Shown: piece by piece, positions 13,671 to 27,021 of the stretch
Layout: each line of letters opens with the position of its first letter
How positions within the stretch are numbered: position 1 is the first letter of the stretch
DNA from: Odiellus spinosus
Taxonomy: Eukaryota > Arthropoda > Arachnida > Opiliones > Phalangiidae
DNA: 64,000 nucleotides
Assembly: GCA_963920705.1 (NCBI GenBank)
Contig: OY987225.1
Location: 12,914,829 to 12,978,828 of the forward strand
Direction: 5' to 3'
Position numbers and translations under genes: made by a program
Notes under the pieces: generated by a model
What the model was told of the DNA's origin: nothing
Databases searched by the model: none
Seen by the model: only the letters and a program-made list of their open reading frames with translations

Positions 13671-15960
13671 ATCCTTGGATTAGGTTTGTTCGTTTGCAAC
13701 CTAGATTAAAAATTAAAATATGGTTTTTTTTTATTCCCTTTAAATTCCTTGTATAAGCATTCATAGGCTAACATGAACGAATTGCCTCGAATAAAGTCGA
13801 GCAGTAGTAATAAAACAATATCCATGGATTAGGTTTGTTCGTTTGCAACCTAGATTAAAAATTAAAATATGGGGATTTTTTATTCCCTTTAAATTCCTTG
13901 TATAAGCATTCATAGGCTAACATGAACGAATTGCCTCGACTAAAGTCGAGGAGTTGTAATAAAACAATATCCATGGATTAGGTTTGTTCGTTTGCAACCT
14001 AGATTAAAAATTAAAATATGGGTTTTTTTTATTCCCTTTAAATTCCTTGTATAAGCATTCATAAGTTAACATGAACGAATTGCCTCGACTAAAGTCGAGG
14101 AGTTGTAATAAAACATTATCCATGGATTAGGTTTGTTCGTTTACAACCTAGATTAAAAATTAAAATATGGGGATTTTTTATTCCCTTTAAATTCCTTGTA
14201 TAATCATTCATAAGCTAACATGAACGAATTGCCTCGACTAAAGTCGAGGAGTTGTAATAAAACATTATCCATGGATTAGGTTTGTTCGTTTACAACCTAG
14301 ATTAAAAATTAAAATATGGGGATTTTTTATTCCCTTTAAATTCCTTGTATAAGCATTCATAAGCTAACATGAACGAATTGCCTCGACTAAAGTCGAGGAG
14401 TTGTAATAAAACATTTTCCATGTATTAGGTTTGTTCGTTTGTAACCTAGATTAAAAATTAAAATATGGGGATTTTTTATTCCCTTTAAATTCCTTGTTTA
14501 AGCATTCATAAGCTAACATGAACGAATGAGGAGTTGTAATAAAACATTATCCATGGATTAGGTTTGTTCGTTTGCAACCTAGATTAAAAATTAAAATATG
14601 GGGATTTTTTATTCCCTTTAAATTCCTTGTATAAGCATTCATAAGCTAACATGAACGAATTGCCTCGACTAAAGTCGAGGAGTTGTAATAAAACATTATC
14701 CATTTATTAGGTTTGTTCGTTTGCAACCTAGATTAAAAATTAAAATATGGGGAATTTTTATTCCCTTTAAATTCCTTGTTTAAGCATTCATAAGCTAACA
14801 TGAACGAATGAGGAGTTGTAATAAAACATTATCCATGGATTAGGTTTGTTCGTTTGCAACCTAGATTAAAAATTAAAATATGGGGATTTTTTATTCCCTT
14901 TAAATTCCTTGTATAAGCATTCATAAGCTAACATGAACGAATTGCCTCGACTAAAGTCGAGGAGTTGTAATAAAACATTATCCTTGGATTAGGTTTGTTC
15001 GTTTGCAACCTAGATTAAAAATTAAAATATGTTTTTTTTTTATTCCCTTTAAATTCCTTGTATAAGCATTCATAGGCTAACATGAACGAATTGCCTCGAA
15101 TAAAGTCGAGCAGTAGTAATAAAACAATATCCATGGATTAGGTTTGTTCGTTTGCAACCTAGATTAAAAATTAAAATATGGGGATTTTTTATTCCCTTTA
15201 AATTCCTTGTATAAGCATTCATAGGCTAACATGAACGAATTGCCTCGACTAAAGTCGAGGAGTTGTAATAAAACAATATCCATGGATTAGGTTTGTTCGT
15301 TTGCAACCTAGATTAAAAATTAAAATATGGGTTTTTTTTATTCCCTTTAAATTCCTTGTATAAGCATTCATAAGTTAACATGAACGAATTGCCTCGACTA
15401 AAGTCGAGGAGTTGTAATAAAACATTATCCATGGATTAGGTTTGTTCGTTTACAACCTAGATTAAAAATTAAAATATGGGGATTTTTTATTCCCTTTAAA
15501 TTCCTTGTATAATCATTCATAAGCTAACATGAACGAATTGCCTCGACTAAAGTCGAGGAGTTGTAATAAAACATTATCCATGGATTAGGTTTGTTCGTTT
15601 ACAACCTAGATTAAAAATTAAAATATGGGGATTTTTTATTCCCTTTAAATTCCTTGTATAAGCATTCATAAGCTAACATGAACGAATTGCCTCGACTAAA
15701 GTCGAGGAGTTGTAATAAAACATTTTCCATGTATTAGGTTTGTTCGTTTGTAACCTAGATTAAAAATTAAAATATGGGGATTTTTTATTCCCTTTAAATT
15801 CCTTGTTTAAGCATTCATAAGCTAACATGAACGAATGAGGAGTTGTAATAAAACATTATCCATGGATTAGGTTTGTTCGTTTGCAACCTAGATTAAAAAT
15901 TAAAATATGGGGATTTTTTATTCCCTTTAAATTCCTTGTATAAGCATTCATAAGCTAACA
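13671..15960 (+). repeat. 1.31-kb tandem duplication within the satellite
   Basis: The series starting with TCCTTGGATTAGG, then a T-tract monomer, the GAGCAGTAG variant, the GTTAAC monomer and the TAATCATTC variant is present from about 13671 and repeats about 1,310 bp later from about 14981. The second copy then continues with GCCGAGG monomers that the first lacks, as expected from unequal exchange. Confidence 0.7.
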
Positions 15961-18900
15961 TGAACGAATTGCCTCGACTAAAGCCGAGGAGTTGTAATAA
16001 AACATTTTCCATGGATTAGGTTTGTTCGTTTGTAACCTAGATTAAAAATTAAAATATGGGGATTTTTTATTCCCTTTAAATTCCTTGTATAAGCATTCAT
16101 AAGCTAACATGAACGAATTGCCTCGAATAAAGTCGAGGAGTTGTAATAAAACATTATCCATTTATTAGGTTTGTTCGTTTGCAACCTAGATTAAAAATTA
16201 AAATATGGGGAATTTTTATTCCCTTTAAATTCCTTGTTTAAGCATTCATAAGCTAACATGAACGAATGAGGAGTTGTAATAAAACATTATCCATGGATTA
16301 GGTTTGTTCGTTTGCAACCTAGATTAAAAATTAAAATATGGGGAATTTTTATTCCCTTTAAATTCCTTGTATAAGCATTCATAGGCTAACATGAACGAAT
16401 TGCCTCGACTAAAAGCGAGGAGTTGTAATAAAACATTATCCATGGATTAGGTTTGTTCGTTTGTAACCTAGATTAAAAATTAAAATATGGGGATTTTTTA
16501 CTCCCTTTAAATTCCTTGTATAAGCATTCATAAGCTAACATGAACGACTTGCCTCGACTAAAGTCGAGGAGTTGTAATAAAACATTATCCATGGAGTAGG
16601 TTTGTTCGTTTGCAACCTAGATTAAAAATTAAAATATGGGGATTTTTTATTCCCTTTAAATTCCTTGTATAAGCATTCATAAGCTAACATGAACGAATTG
16701 CCTCGACTAAAGTCGAGGAGTTGTAATAAAACATTATCCATGGATTAGGTTTGTTCGTTTGCAACCTAGATTAAAAATTAAAATATGGGGATTTTTTATT
16801 CCCTTTAAATTCTTTATATAAGCATTCATAAGCTAACATGAACGAATGAGGAGTTGTAATAAAACATTATCCATGGATTAGGTTTGTTCGTTTGCAACCT
16901 AGATTAAAAATTAAAATATGGGGAATTTTTATTCCCTTTAAATTCCTTGTATAAGCATTCATAAGGTAACATGAACGAATTGCCTCGACTAAAGTCGAGG
17001 AGTTGTAATAAAACATTATCCATGGATTAGGTATGTTCGTTTGCAACCTAGATTAAAAATTAAAGTATGGGGATTTTTTATTCCTTTTAAATTCCTTGTA
17101 TAAGCATTCATAAGCTAACATGAACGAATTGCCTCGACTAAAGTCGAGGAGTTGTAATAAAACATTAACCATGGATTAGGTTTGTTCGTTTGCAACCTAG
17201 ATTAATAATTAATATACGGGAATTTTTATTCCCTTTAAATTCCTTGTATAAGCATTCATAGGCTAACATGAACGAATTGCCTCGAATAAAGTCGAGCAGT
17301 AGTAATAAAACAATATCCATGGATTAGGTTTGTTCGTTTGCAACCTAGATTAAAAATTAAAATATGGGGATTTTTTATTCCCTTTAAATTCCTTGTATAA
17401 GCATTCATAAGCTAACATGAACGAATTGCCTCGACTAAAGTCGAGGAGTTGTAATAAAACATTATCCATGGATTAGGTTTGTTCGTTTACAATCTAGATT
17501 AAAAATTAAAATATGGGGATTTTTTATTCCCTTTAAATTCCTTGTATAAGCATTCATAAGCTAACATGAACGAATTGCCTCGACTAAAGTCGAGGAGTTG
17601 TAATAAAACATTATCCATGGATTAGGTTTGTTCGTTTACAACCTAGATTAAAAATTAAATTATGGGGATTTTTTATTCCCTTTAAATTCCTTGTATAAGC
17701 ATTCATAAGCTAACATGAACGAATTGCCTCGACTAAAGTCGAGGAGTTGTAATAAAACATTATCCTTGGATTAGGTTTGTTCGTTTGCAACCTAGATTAA
17801 AATTTAAAATATGGTTTTTTTTTATTCCCTTTAAATTCCTTGTATAAACATTCATAAGCTAACATGAACGAATTGCCTCGACTAAAGTCGAGGAGTTGTA
17901 ATAAAACATTATCCATGGATTAGGTTTGTTCGTTTACAACCTAGATTAAAAATTAAAATATGGGGATTTTTTATTCATAAGCTAACATGAACGAATTGCC
18001 TCGACTAAAGTCGAGGAGTTGTAATAAAACATTATCCATGGATTAGGTTTGTTCGTTTACAACCTAGATTAAAAATTAAAATATGGGGATTTTTATTCCC
18101 TTTAAATTCCTTGTATAAGCATTCATAAGCTAACATGAACGAATTGCCTCGACTAAAGTCGAGGAGTTGTAATAAAACATTTTCCATGGAATAGGTTTGT
18201 TCGTTTGTAACCTAGATTAAAAATTAAAATATGGGGATTTTTTATTCCCTTTAAATTCCTTGTATAAGCATTCATAAGCTAACATGAACGAATTGCTTCG
18301 ACTAAAGTCGAGGAGTTGTAATATAACATTATCCATTTATTAGGTTTGTTCGTTTGCAACCTAGATTAAAAATTAAAATATGGGGAATTTTTATTCCCTT
18401 TAAATTCCTTGTTTAAGCATTCATAAGCTAACATGAACGAATGAGGAGTTGTAATAAAACATTATCCATGGATTAGGTTTGTTCGTTTGCAACCTAGATT
18501 AAAAATTAAAATATGGGGATTTTTTATTCCCTTTAAATTCCTTGTATAAGCATTCATAAGCTAACATGAACGAATTGCCTCGAATAAAGTCGAGGAGTTG
18601 TAATAAAACATTTTCCATGGATTAGGTTTGTTCGTTTGTAACCTAGATTAAAAATTAAAATATGGGGATTTTTTATTCCCTTTAAATTCCTTGTATAAGC
18701 ATTCATAAGCTAACATGAACGAATTGCCTCGAATAAAGTCGAGGAGTTGTAATAAAACATTATCCATTTATTAGGTTTGTTCGTTTGCAACCTAGATTAA
18801 AAATTAAAATATGGGGAATTTGTATTCCCTTAAAATTCCTTGTATAAGCATTCATAAGGTAACATGAACGAATTGCCTCGACTAAAGTCGAGGAGTTGTA

Positions 18901-21900
18901 ATAAAACATTTTCCATGGATTAGGTTTGTTCCTTTTTGTAACCTAGATTAAAAATTAAAATATGGGGATTTTTTATTCCCTTTAAATTCCTTGTATAAGC
19001 ATTCATAAGCTAACATGAACGAATTCCCTCGACTAAAGTCGAGGAATTGTAATAAAACAATAACCATGGATTAGGTTTGTTCGTTTGCAACCTAGATTAA
19101 AAATTAAAATATGGGGATTTTTTACTCCCTTTAAATTCCTTGTATAAGCATTCATAAGCTAACATGAACGAATTGCCTCGACTAAAGTCGAGGAGTTGTA
19201 ATAAAACATTATCCATGGATTAGGTTTGTTCGTTTGCAACCTATATTAAAAATTAAAATATGGGGATTTTTTATTCCCTTTAAATTCCTTGTATAAGCAT
19301 TCATAAGCTAACATGAACGAAGTGCCTCGACTAAAGTCGAGGAGTTGTAATAAAACATTATCCATGGATTAGGTTTGTTCGTTTGCAACCTAGATAAAAA
19401 CTAAAATATGGGGATTTTTTATTCCCTTTAAATTCCTTGTAAAAGCATTCATAAGCTAACATGAACGAATGAGGAGTTGTAATAAAACATTATCCTTGGA
19501 TTAGGTTTGTTCGTTTGCAACCTAGATTAAAAATTAAAATATGGTTTTTTTTTATTCCCTTTAAATTCCTTGTATAAGCATTCATAAGCTAACATGAACG
19601 AATTGCCTCGACTAAAGTCGAGGAGTTGTAATAAAACATTATCCATGGATTAGGTTTGTTCGTTTACAACCTAGATTAAAAATTAAAATATGGGGATTTT
19701 TTATTCCCTTTAAATTCCTTGTATAAGCATTCATAAGCTAACATGAACGAATTGCCTCGACTAAAGTCGAGGAGTTGTAATAAAACATTAACCATGGATT
19801 AGGTTTGTTCGTTTACAACCTAGATTAAAAATTAAAATATGGGGATTTTTTATTCCCTTTAAATTCCTTGTATAAGCATTCATAAGCTAACATGAACGAA
19901 TTGCCTCGACTAAAGTCGAGGAGTTGTAATAAAACATTATCCATGGATTAGGTTTGTTCGTTTGTAACCTAGATTAAAAATTAAAATATGGGGATTTTTT
20001 ATTCCCTTTAAATTCCTTGTAAAAGCATTCATAAGCTAACATGAACGAATGAGGAGTTGTAATAAAACATTATCCTTGGATTAGGTTTGTTCGTTTGCAA
20101 CCTAGATTAAAAATTAAAATATGGGGAATTTTTATTCCCTTTCAATTCCTTGTATAAGAATTCATAAGGTAACATGAACGAATTGCCTCGACTAAAGTCG
20201 AGGAGTTGTAATAAAACATTATCCATGGATTAGGTTTGTTCGTTTGCAACCTAGATTAATAATTAAAATATGGGAATTTTTATTCCCTTTAAATTCCTTA
20301 TATAAGCATTCATAGGCTAACATGAACGAAATGCCTCGACTAAAGTCGAGGAGTTGTAAAAAAACAATATCCATGGATTAGGTTTGTTCGTTTGCAACCT
20401 AGATTAAAAATTAAAATATGTGGTTTTTTTATTCCCTTTAAATTCCTTGTATAAGCATTCATAAGGTAACATGAACGAATTGCCTCGACTAAAGTCGAGG
20501 AGTTGTGATAAAACATTATCCATGGATTAGGTTTGTTCGTTTGCAACATAGATTAAAAATTAAAGTATGGGGATTTTTTATTCCCTTTAAATTCCTTGTA
20601 TAAGCATTCATAAGCTAACATGAACGAATTGCCTCGACTAAAGTCGAGGAGTTGTAATAAAACATTATCCATGGATTAGGTTTGTTCGTTTGTAGCCTAG
20701 ATTAAAAATTAAAATATGGGGATTTTTTTTTCCCTTTAAATTCCTTGTATAAGCATTCATAAGCTAACATGAACGAATGAGGAGTTGTAATAAAACATTA
20801 TCCATTTATTAGGTTTGTTCGTTTGCAACCTAGATTAAAAATTAAAATATGGGGAATTTTTATTCCCTTTAAATTCCTTGTTTAAGCATTCATAAGCTAA
20901 CATGAACGAATGAGGAGTTGTAATAAAACATTACCCATGGATTAGGTTTGTTCGTTTGCAACCTAGATTAAAAATTTAAATATGGGAATTTTTTATTCCC
21001 TTTAAATTCCTTGTATAAGCATTCATAAGCTAACATGAACCAATTGAATCGACTAAAGTCGAAGAGTTGTAATAAAACATTATCCATGGATTAGGTTTGT
21101 TCGTTTGTAGCCTAGATTAAAAATTAAAATATGGGGATTTTTTTTTCCCTTTAAATTCCTTGTATAAGCATTCATAAGCTAACATGAACGAATGAGGAGT
21201 TGTAATAAAACATTATCCTTGGATTAGGTTTGTTCGTTTGCAACCTAGATTAAAAATTAAAATATGGGAATTTTTTATTCCCTTTAAATTCCTTGTATAA
21301 GCATTCATAAGCTATTATGAACGACTTGCCTCGACTAAAGTCGAGGAGTTGTAATAAAACATTATCCATGGAGTAGGTTTGTTCGTTTGCAACCTAGATT
21401 AAAAATTAAAATATGGGGATTTTTTATTCCCTTTAAATTCCTTGTATAAGCATTCATAAGCTAACATGAACGAATTGCCTCGACTAAAGTCGAGGAGTTG
21501 TAATAAAACATTATCCATGGATTAGGTTTGTTCGTTTGCAACCTAGATTAATAATTAAAATATGGGAATTTTTATTCCCTTTAAATTCCTTGTATAAACA
21601 TTCATAGGCTAACATGAACGAATTGCCTCGACTAAAGTCGAGGAGTTGTAATAAAACAATATCCATGGATTAGGTTTGTTCGTTTGCAACCTAGATTAAA
21701 AATTAAAATATGGGTTTTTTTTATTCCCTTTAAATTCCTTGTATAAGCATTCATAAGTTAACATGAACGAATTGCCTCGACTAAAGTCGAGGAGTTGTAA
21801 TAAAACATTATCCATGGATTAGGTTTGTTCGTTTACAACCTAGATTAAAAATTAAAATATGGGGATTTTTTATTCCCTTTAAATTCCTTGTATAACCATT

Positions 21901-24900
21901 CATAAGCTAACATGAACGAATTGCCTCGACTAAAGTCGAGGAGTTGTAATAAAACATTTTCCATGTATTAGGTTTGTTCGTTTGTAACCTAGATTAAAAA
22001 TTAAAATATGGGGATTTTTTATTCCCTTTAAATTCCTTGTTTAAGCATTCATAAGCTAACATGAACGAATGAGGAGTTGTAATAAAACATTATCCATGGA
22101 TTAGGTTTGTTCGTTTGCAACCTAGATTAAAAATTAAAATATGGGGATTTTTTATTCCCTTTAAATTCCTTGTATAAGCATTCATAAGCTAACATGAACG
22201 AATTGCCTCGACTAAAGCCGAGGAGTTGTAATAAAACATTTTCCATGGATTAGGTTTGTTCGTTTGTAACCTAGATTAAAAATTAAAATATGGGGATTTT
22301 TTATTCCCTTTAAATACCTTGTATAAGCATTCATAAGCTAACATGAACGAATTGCCTCGGCTAAAGTCGAGGAGTTGTAATAAAACATTATCCATTTATT
22401 AGGTTTGTTCGTTTGCAACCTAGATTAAAAATTAAAATATGGGGAATTTTTATTCCCTTTAAATTCCTTGTTTAAGCATTCATAAGCTAACATGAACGAA
22501 TGAGGAGTTGTAATAAAACATTATCCATGGATTAGGTTTGTTCGTTTGCAACCTAGATTAAAAATTAAAATATGGGGATTTTTTATTCCCTTTAAATTCC
22601 TTGTATAAGCATTCATAAGCTAACATGAACGAATTGCCTCGAATAAAGTCGAGGAGTTGTAATAAAACATTTTCCATGGATTAGGTTTGTTCGTTTGTAA
22701 CCTAGATTAAAAATTAAAATATGGGGATTTTTTATTCCCTTTAAATTCCTTGTATAAGCATTCATAAGCTAACATGAACGAATTGCCTCGAATAAAGTCG
22801 AGGAGTTGTAATAAAACATTATCCATTTATTAGGTTTGTTCGTTTGCAACCTAGATTAAAAATTAAAATATGGGGAATTTTTATTCCCTTTAAATTCCTT
22901 GTTTAAGCATTCATAAGCTAACATGAACGAATGAGGAGTTGTAATAAAACATTATCCATGGATTAGGTTTGTTCGTTTACAACCTAGATTAAAAATTAAA
23001 ATATGGGGATTTTTTATTCCCTTTAAATTCCTTGTATAAGCATTCATAAGCTAACATGAACGAATTGCCTCGACTAAAGTCGAGGAGTTGTAATAAAACA
23101 TTTTCCATGGAATAGGTTTGTTCGTTTGTAACCTAGATTAAAAATTAAAATATGGGGATTTTTTATTCCCTTTAAATTCCTTGTATAAGCATTCATAAGC
23201 TAACATGAACGAATTGCTTCGACTAAAGTCGAGGAGTTGTAATAAAACATTATCCATTTATTAGGTTTGTTCGTTTGCAACCTAGATTAAAAATTAAAAT
23301 ATGGGGAATTTTTATTCCCTTTAAATTCCTTGTTTAAGCATTCATAAGCTAAGATGAACGAATGAGGAGTTGTAATAAAACATTATCCATGGATTAGGTT
23401 TGTTCGTTTGCAACCTAGATTAAAAATTAAAATATGGGGATTTTTTATTCCCTTTAAATTCCTTGTATAAGCATTCATAAGCTAACATGAACGAATTGCC
23501 TCGACTAAAGTCGAGGAGTTGTAATAAAACATTATCCATGGATTAGGTTTGTTCGTTTACAACCTAGATTAACAATTAAAATATGGGGAATTTTTATTCC
23601 CTTTAAATTCCTTGTATAAGCATTCATAAGGTAACATGAACGAATTGCCTCGACTAAAGTCGAGGAGTTGTAATAAAACATTATCCATGGATTAGGTATG
23701 TTCGTTTGCAACCTAGATTAAAAATTAAAGTATGGGGATTTTTTATTCCTTTTAAATTCCTTGTATAAGCATTCATAAGCTAACATGAACGAATTGCCTC
23801 GACTAAAGTCGAGGAGTTGTAATAAAACATTAACCATGGATTAGGTTTGTTCGTTTGCAACCTAGATTAATAATTAAAATACGGGAATTTTTATTCCCTT
23901 TAAATTCCTTGTATAAGCATTCATAGGCTAACATGAACGAATTGCCTCGAATAAAGTCGAGCAGTAGTAATAAAACAATATCCATGGATTAGGTTTGTTC
24001 GTTTGCAACCTAGATTAAAAATTAAAATATGGGGATTTTTTATTCCCTTTAAATTCCTTGTATAAGCATTCATAAGCTAACATGAACGAATTGCCTCGAC
24101 TAAAGTCGAGGAGTTGTAATAAAACATTATCCATGGATTAGGTTTGTTCGTTTACAACCTAGATTAAAAATTAAAATATGGGGATTTTTTATTCCCTTTA
24201 AATTCCTTGTATAAGCATTCATAAGCTAACATGAACGAATTGCCTCGACTAAAGTCGAGGAGTTGTAATAAAACATTATCCATGGATTAGGTTTGTTCGT
24301 TTACAACCTAGATTAAAAATTAAAATATGGGGATTTTTTATTCCCTTTAAATTCCTTGTATAAGCATTCATAAGCTAACATGAACGAATTGCCTCGACTA
24401 AAGTCGAGGAGTTGTAATAAAACATTATCCATGGATTAGGTTTGTTCGTTTGCAACCTAGATTAATAATTAAAATATGGGAATTTTTATTCCCTTTAAAT
24501 TCCTTATATAAGCATTCATAGGCTAACATGAACGAATTGCCTCGACTAAAGTCGAGGAGTTGTAATAAAACAATATCCATGGATTAGGTTTGTTCGTTTG
24601 CAACCTAGATTAAAAATTAAAATATGGTTTTTTTTTATTCCCTTTAAATTCCTTGTATAAGCATTCATAAGCTAACATGAACGAATTGCCTCGACTAAAG
24701 TCGAGGAGTTGTAATAAAACATTATCCATGGATTAGGTTTGTTCGTTTACAACCTAGATTAAAAATTAAAATATGGGGATTTTTTATTCCCTTTAAATTC
24801 CTTGTATAAGCATTCATAAGCTAACATGAACGAATTGCCTCGACTAAAGTCGAGGAGTTGTAATAAAACATTATCCATGGATTAGGTTTGTTCGTTTACA

Positions 24901-24973
24901 ACCTAGATTAAAAATTAAAATATGGGGATTTTTTATTCCCTTTAAATTCCTTGTATAAGCATTCATAAGCTAA

Positions 24974-24975
24974 CA
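24974..24975. other. Target-site duplication CA, left copy
   Basis: The uninterrupted satellite reads CTAACATGAACG. Here it reads CTAACA followed by the transposon, and on the far side CA plus TGAACG. The duplicated bases are therefore CA, a length known for CACTA-type elements (2-3 bp). Confidence 0.8.
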
Positions 24976-24989
24976 CACTCTAAAAAAAA
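24976..24989 (+). repeat. Left terminal inverted repeat
   Basis: CACTCTAAAAAAAA, exactly the reverse complement of 37609-37622. On this side the A-run continues for two more bases before GGGAGTT. Confidence 0.9.
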
Positions 24990-25470
24990 AAGGGAGTTCC
25001 AAAGGTGTATTAAGGGTGTAAATATATTTTTTTATTCCTTTAAGGGAATTAATTGGAAGTCCAAAGGGAGTAAAAATAATTCTATTCCTTTTTTACACCC
25101 TAAAATGGTGTAATAAAGGGAATGTTTTTTCCTATATTCCCTTTTAACTCTGTTTAGGGAATATAAAGGTTCTACGTGAAAAGGTGTAGAAAGGGAATAA
25201 AAATAATTTTATTCCTTTTTTACACCTCAAATGGAGTTAAAAACTGAATATGCTTAATTTATTCCTTTTACACTCCATTTAGGGATTAAATTTGTAACAT
25301 TAGAAGGTGTCTTATGGGAGTGCAATCTTTACATTCCTTTTCCACACCCCTAATGGTGTTAAAAAGAGAATATAACTTAGTAATATTCCTTTAGAACTCC
25401 ATTTATTGGTACCAAAATGGAAATATTACAAAATGGAGTAAATTATCTTCTATTTATTAAATTACGAGAA
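24990..25470. repeat. Left subterminal repeat region
   Basis: About 480 bp made largely of recurring words in both orientations: GGTGTA/TACACC, GGAGT/ACTCC and AGGGAATA/TATTCCCT. Examples are the GGGAGTTCC at the edge, TTTACACCC near 25105, and ACTCCATTTAGGG and CCACACCCC further in. Spacing is irregular, unlike the regular array at the other end. In CACTA elements such subterminal motifs bind the element-encoded proteins; that role is inferred here. Confidence 0.75.
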
Positions 25471-27021
25471 TATAAATTTTGATTTTCAGAGTATATTGTA
25501 TATCGTCGAATATTTTAGAAGAATTATACGAAGCGAATTATACGAATCGATAAAATATTTTAAACAACGTACCAAATTGCATAACATTTAAAAGGAGTAC
25601 TAGAATTCCAAATTAGCAAGCCAATTAGTCGAATAAAATTCCTTATACACGAGTATGTGATGGAAACTGAGTGAAAACCTTCCTAGAATTAAAGACGAAA
25701 TCTTCTAAGTTGGTTGAGGTGATGTCATCATTTTGTTTAGAACTACATCAATGAACACCATTTCCGCGCTTTGTTGAATGGGGGCTCTGTCATTTTCTCT
25801 CGCGAATACTATTAGTTGAATCTATAAACTCTATATACGTTCCACCCTTGGAAAAAGGCAACATCTGCCGTAGAAACGGGTTCTATTTAACGACTCTTTT
25901 TTTTAGTTTCAAGGTTGGCAAAAGTATATATAATCCTATATTTAAAACCAGCCTTGGAAAAGGAAATATTAGCAATACAAACGGGTGCTTTTTAACGGCT
26001 CTTTTATCCGTTTCTATGTTAGTGTATATGTTACTTTATAGAACCATATATTTCACTCCTATCCATCACTGCTTTACCATATTACCTCCCACAAACTGGT
26101 TTACCGTGATTCCGCCCGTCTTAGGTTTTGGCGCTGAATAAATTCTTTCATAGACGGGAGTTATCGCTCTGTTATATTCAGTGTTCAGTTAAATAAGACA
26201 CCCTCATGGTCGCTTTATTCTTGGAAACCAAGCATGGTGATTGAAGGGAGAATAACTTCGGAAGTGCTGAAAACTAAAACGGTCTAACTCAGAAATCGAA
26301 GGTCATTTTATAAAGTCCATCCTAGTTTAGGTTGTCTGCTTTTACAAGCCTTGACTGCAGCAGTGTCGCGCCAAATATTTGAGGTTTGTTTCAAAAAATC
26401 TGGAACGAAATCATCTATAGATTACCATTTTTCGGGAATGGTTAGAATATTTTTTATTGAAATTCTTCCTTGGAATGAGTTGCAGGTTTCAATATATTAA
26501 AACGGCTTTAGGCTCCTTTTAAAGTCTATTAAGAATCTCAGGATAATTATTGAAGAAACTAAAAGTGATTATTAACCTACTCTCCGATTTATCTTTTGGT
26601 TTTATCTCCTATATTTGGCGAAGATTTTTGAAGTTTATTTAATACGTTACAGAAATAGAGTAATATTTCAATAAACAATTTTAATGTAAGAGTATTATTT
26701 AAATTAGAGATCCTCGATATTCATAGATTAAATTTAGAGAAGATATTTTTGTTTTGGATTAATATAGAATGATAAACACCATAATGAAGAAAGATAGTTT
26801 GACATGATCTGAACAATTAATATTCAACAGTTAGTAAATAAATTCGAACAATTTGACTTTAGGGATCATACTTTTAATACATTATTGATTCTGAAGTGTA
26901 ATCCAGGAATATTAAATTTCACATGGAGTTGTTACAAAGTTTGATCAATTTTATGAATTTACATATGCAAATAATTGAAAAATGAAATGAGTAACCTTTT
27001 CTTGGGTGGTTTTTCCTCTTA
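25471..27021. other. Non-coding stretch between left subterminal region and transposase
   Basis: No convincing gene on either strand. It probably holds the 3' untranslated region of the transposase (minus strand); a possible ATTAAA signal on that strand lies near 26873. It also holds a diverged direct repeat (separate entry) and a short tandem GAATTATACGAA motif near 25520-25550. Confidence 0.6.
25845..26010 (+). repeat. Diverged direct repeat, two copies about 104 bp apart
   Basis: CCTTGGAAAA...AAACGGGT...TTTAACG.CTCTTTT occurs at about 25847-25902 and again at about 25952-26006. An open frame of 97 codons (25848-26141) spans both copies, but it shows no recognisable domain and the repeat explains its open length, so I do not call it a gene. 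Confidence 0.6.

Larger units (their letters stand above)
1..24975 (+). repeat. 149/133-bp satellite DNA array, left arm
   Basis: About 170 head-to-tail monomers in one orientation. The full monomer is 149 bp (GCCTCGACT recurs at 93, 242 and 391). Each contains a perfect 18-base inverted repeat CCTCGACTAAAGTCGAGG (8-bp stem, AA loop), a second palindrome ATCCATGGAT, and an A/T-rich run with A- and T-tracts. A 133-bp variant (for example near 537 and 1118) lacks 16 bp covering most of the hairpin, so GAACGAATTGCC... becomes GAACGAATGAGGAG. Shared private variants (ACAACC, ATTAATAATT, GTTAAC, CATTTATTAGG, GCCGAGG) define higher-order repeats. Monomer length is close to one nucleosome. A centromeric or pericentromeric location is inference only. 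No coding potential. Confidence 0.97.

Noticed and set aside
25848..26141. 97-codon open frame on the plus strand
   Set aside because: It covers an internal direct repeat in the non-coding left part of the transposon, and there is no recognisable domain or splice context.
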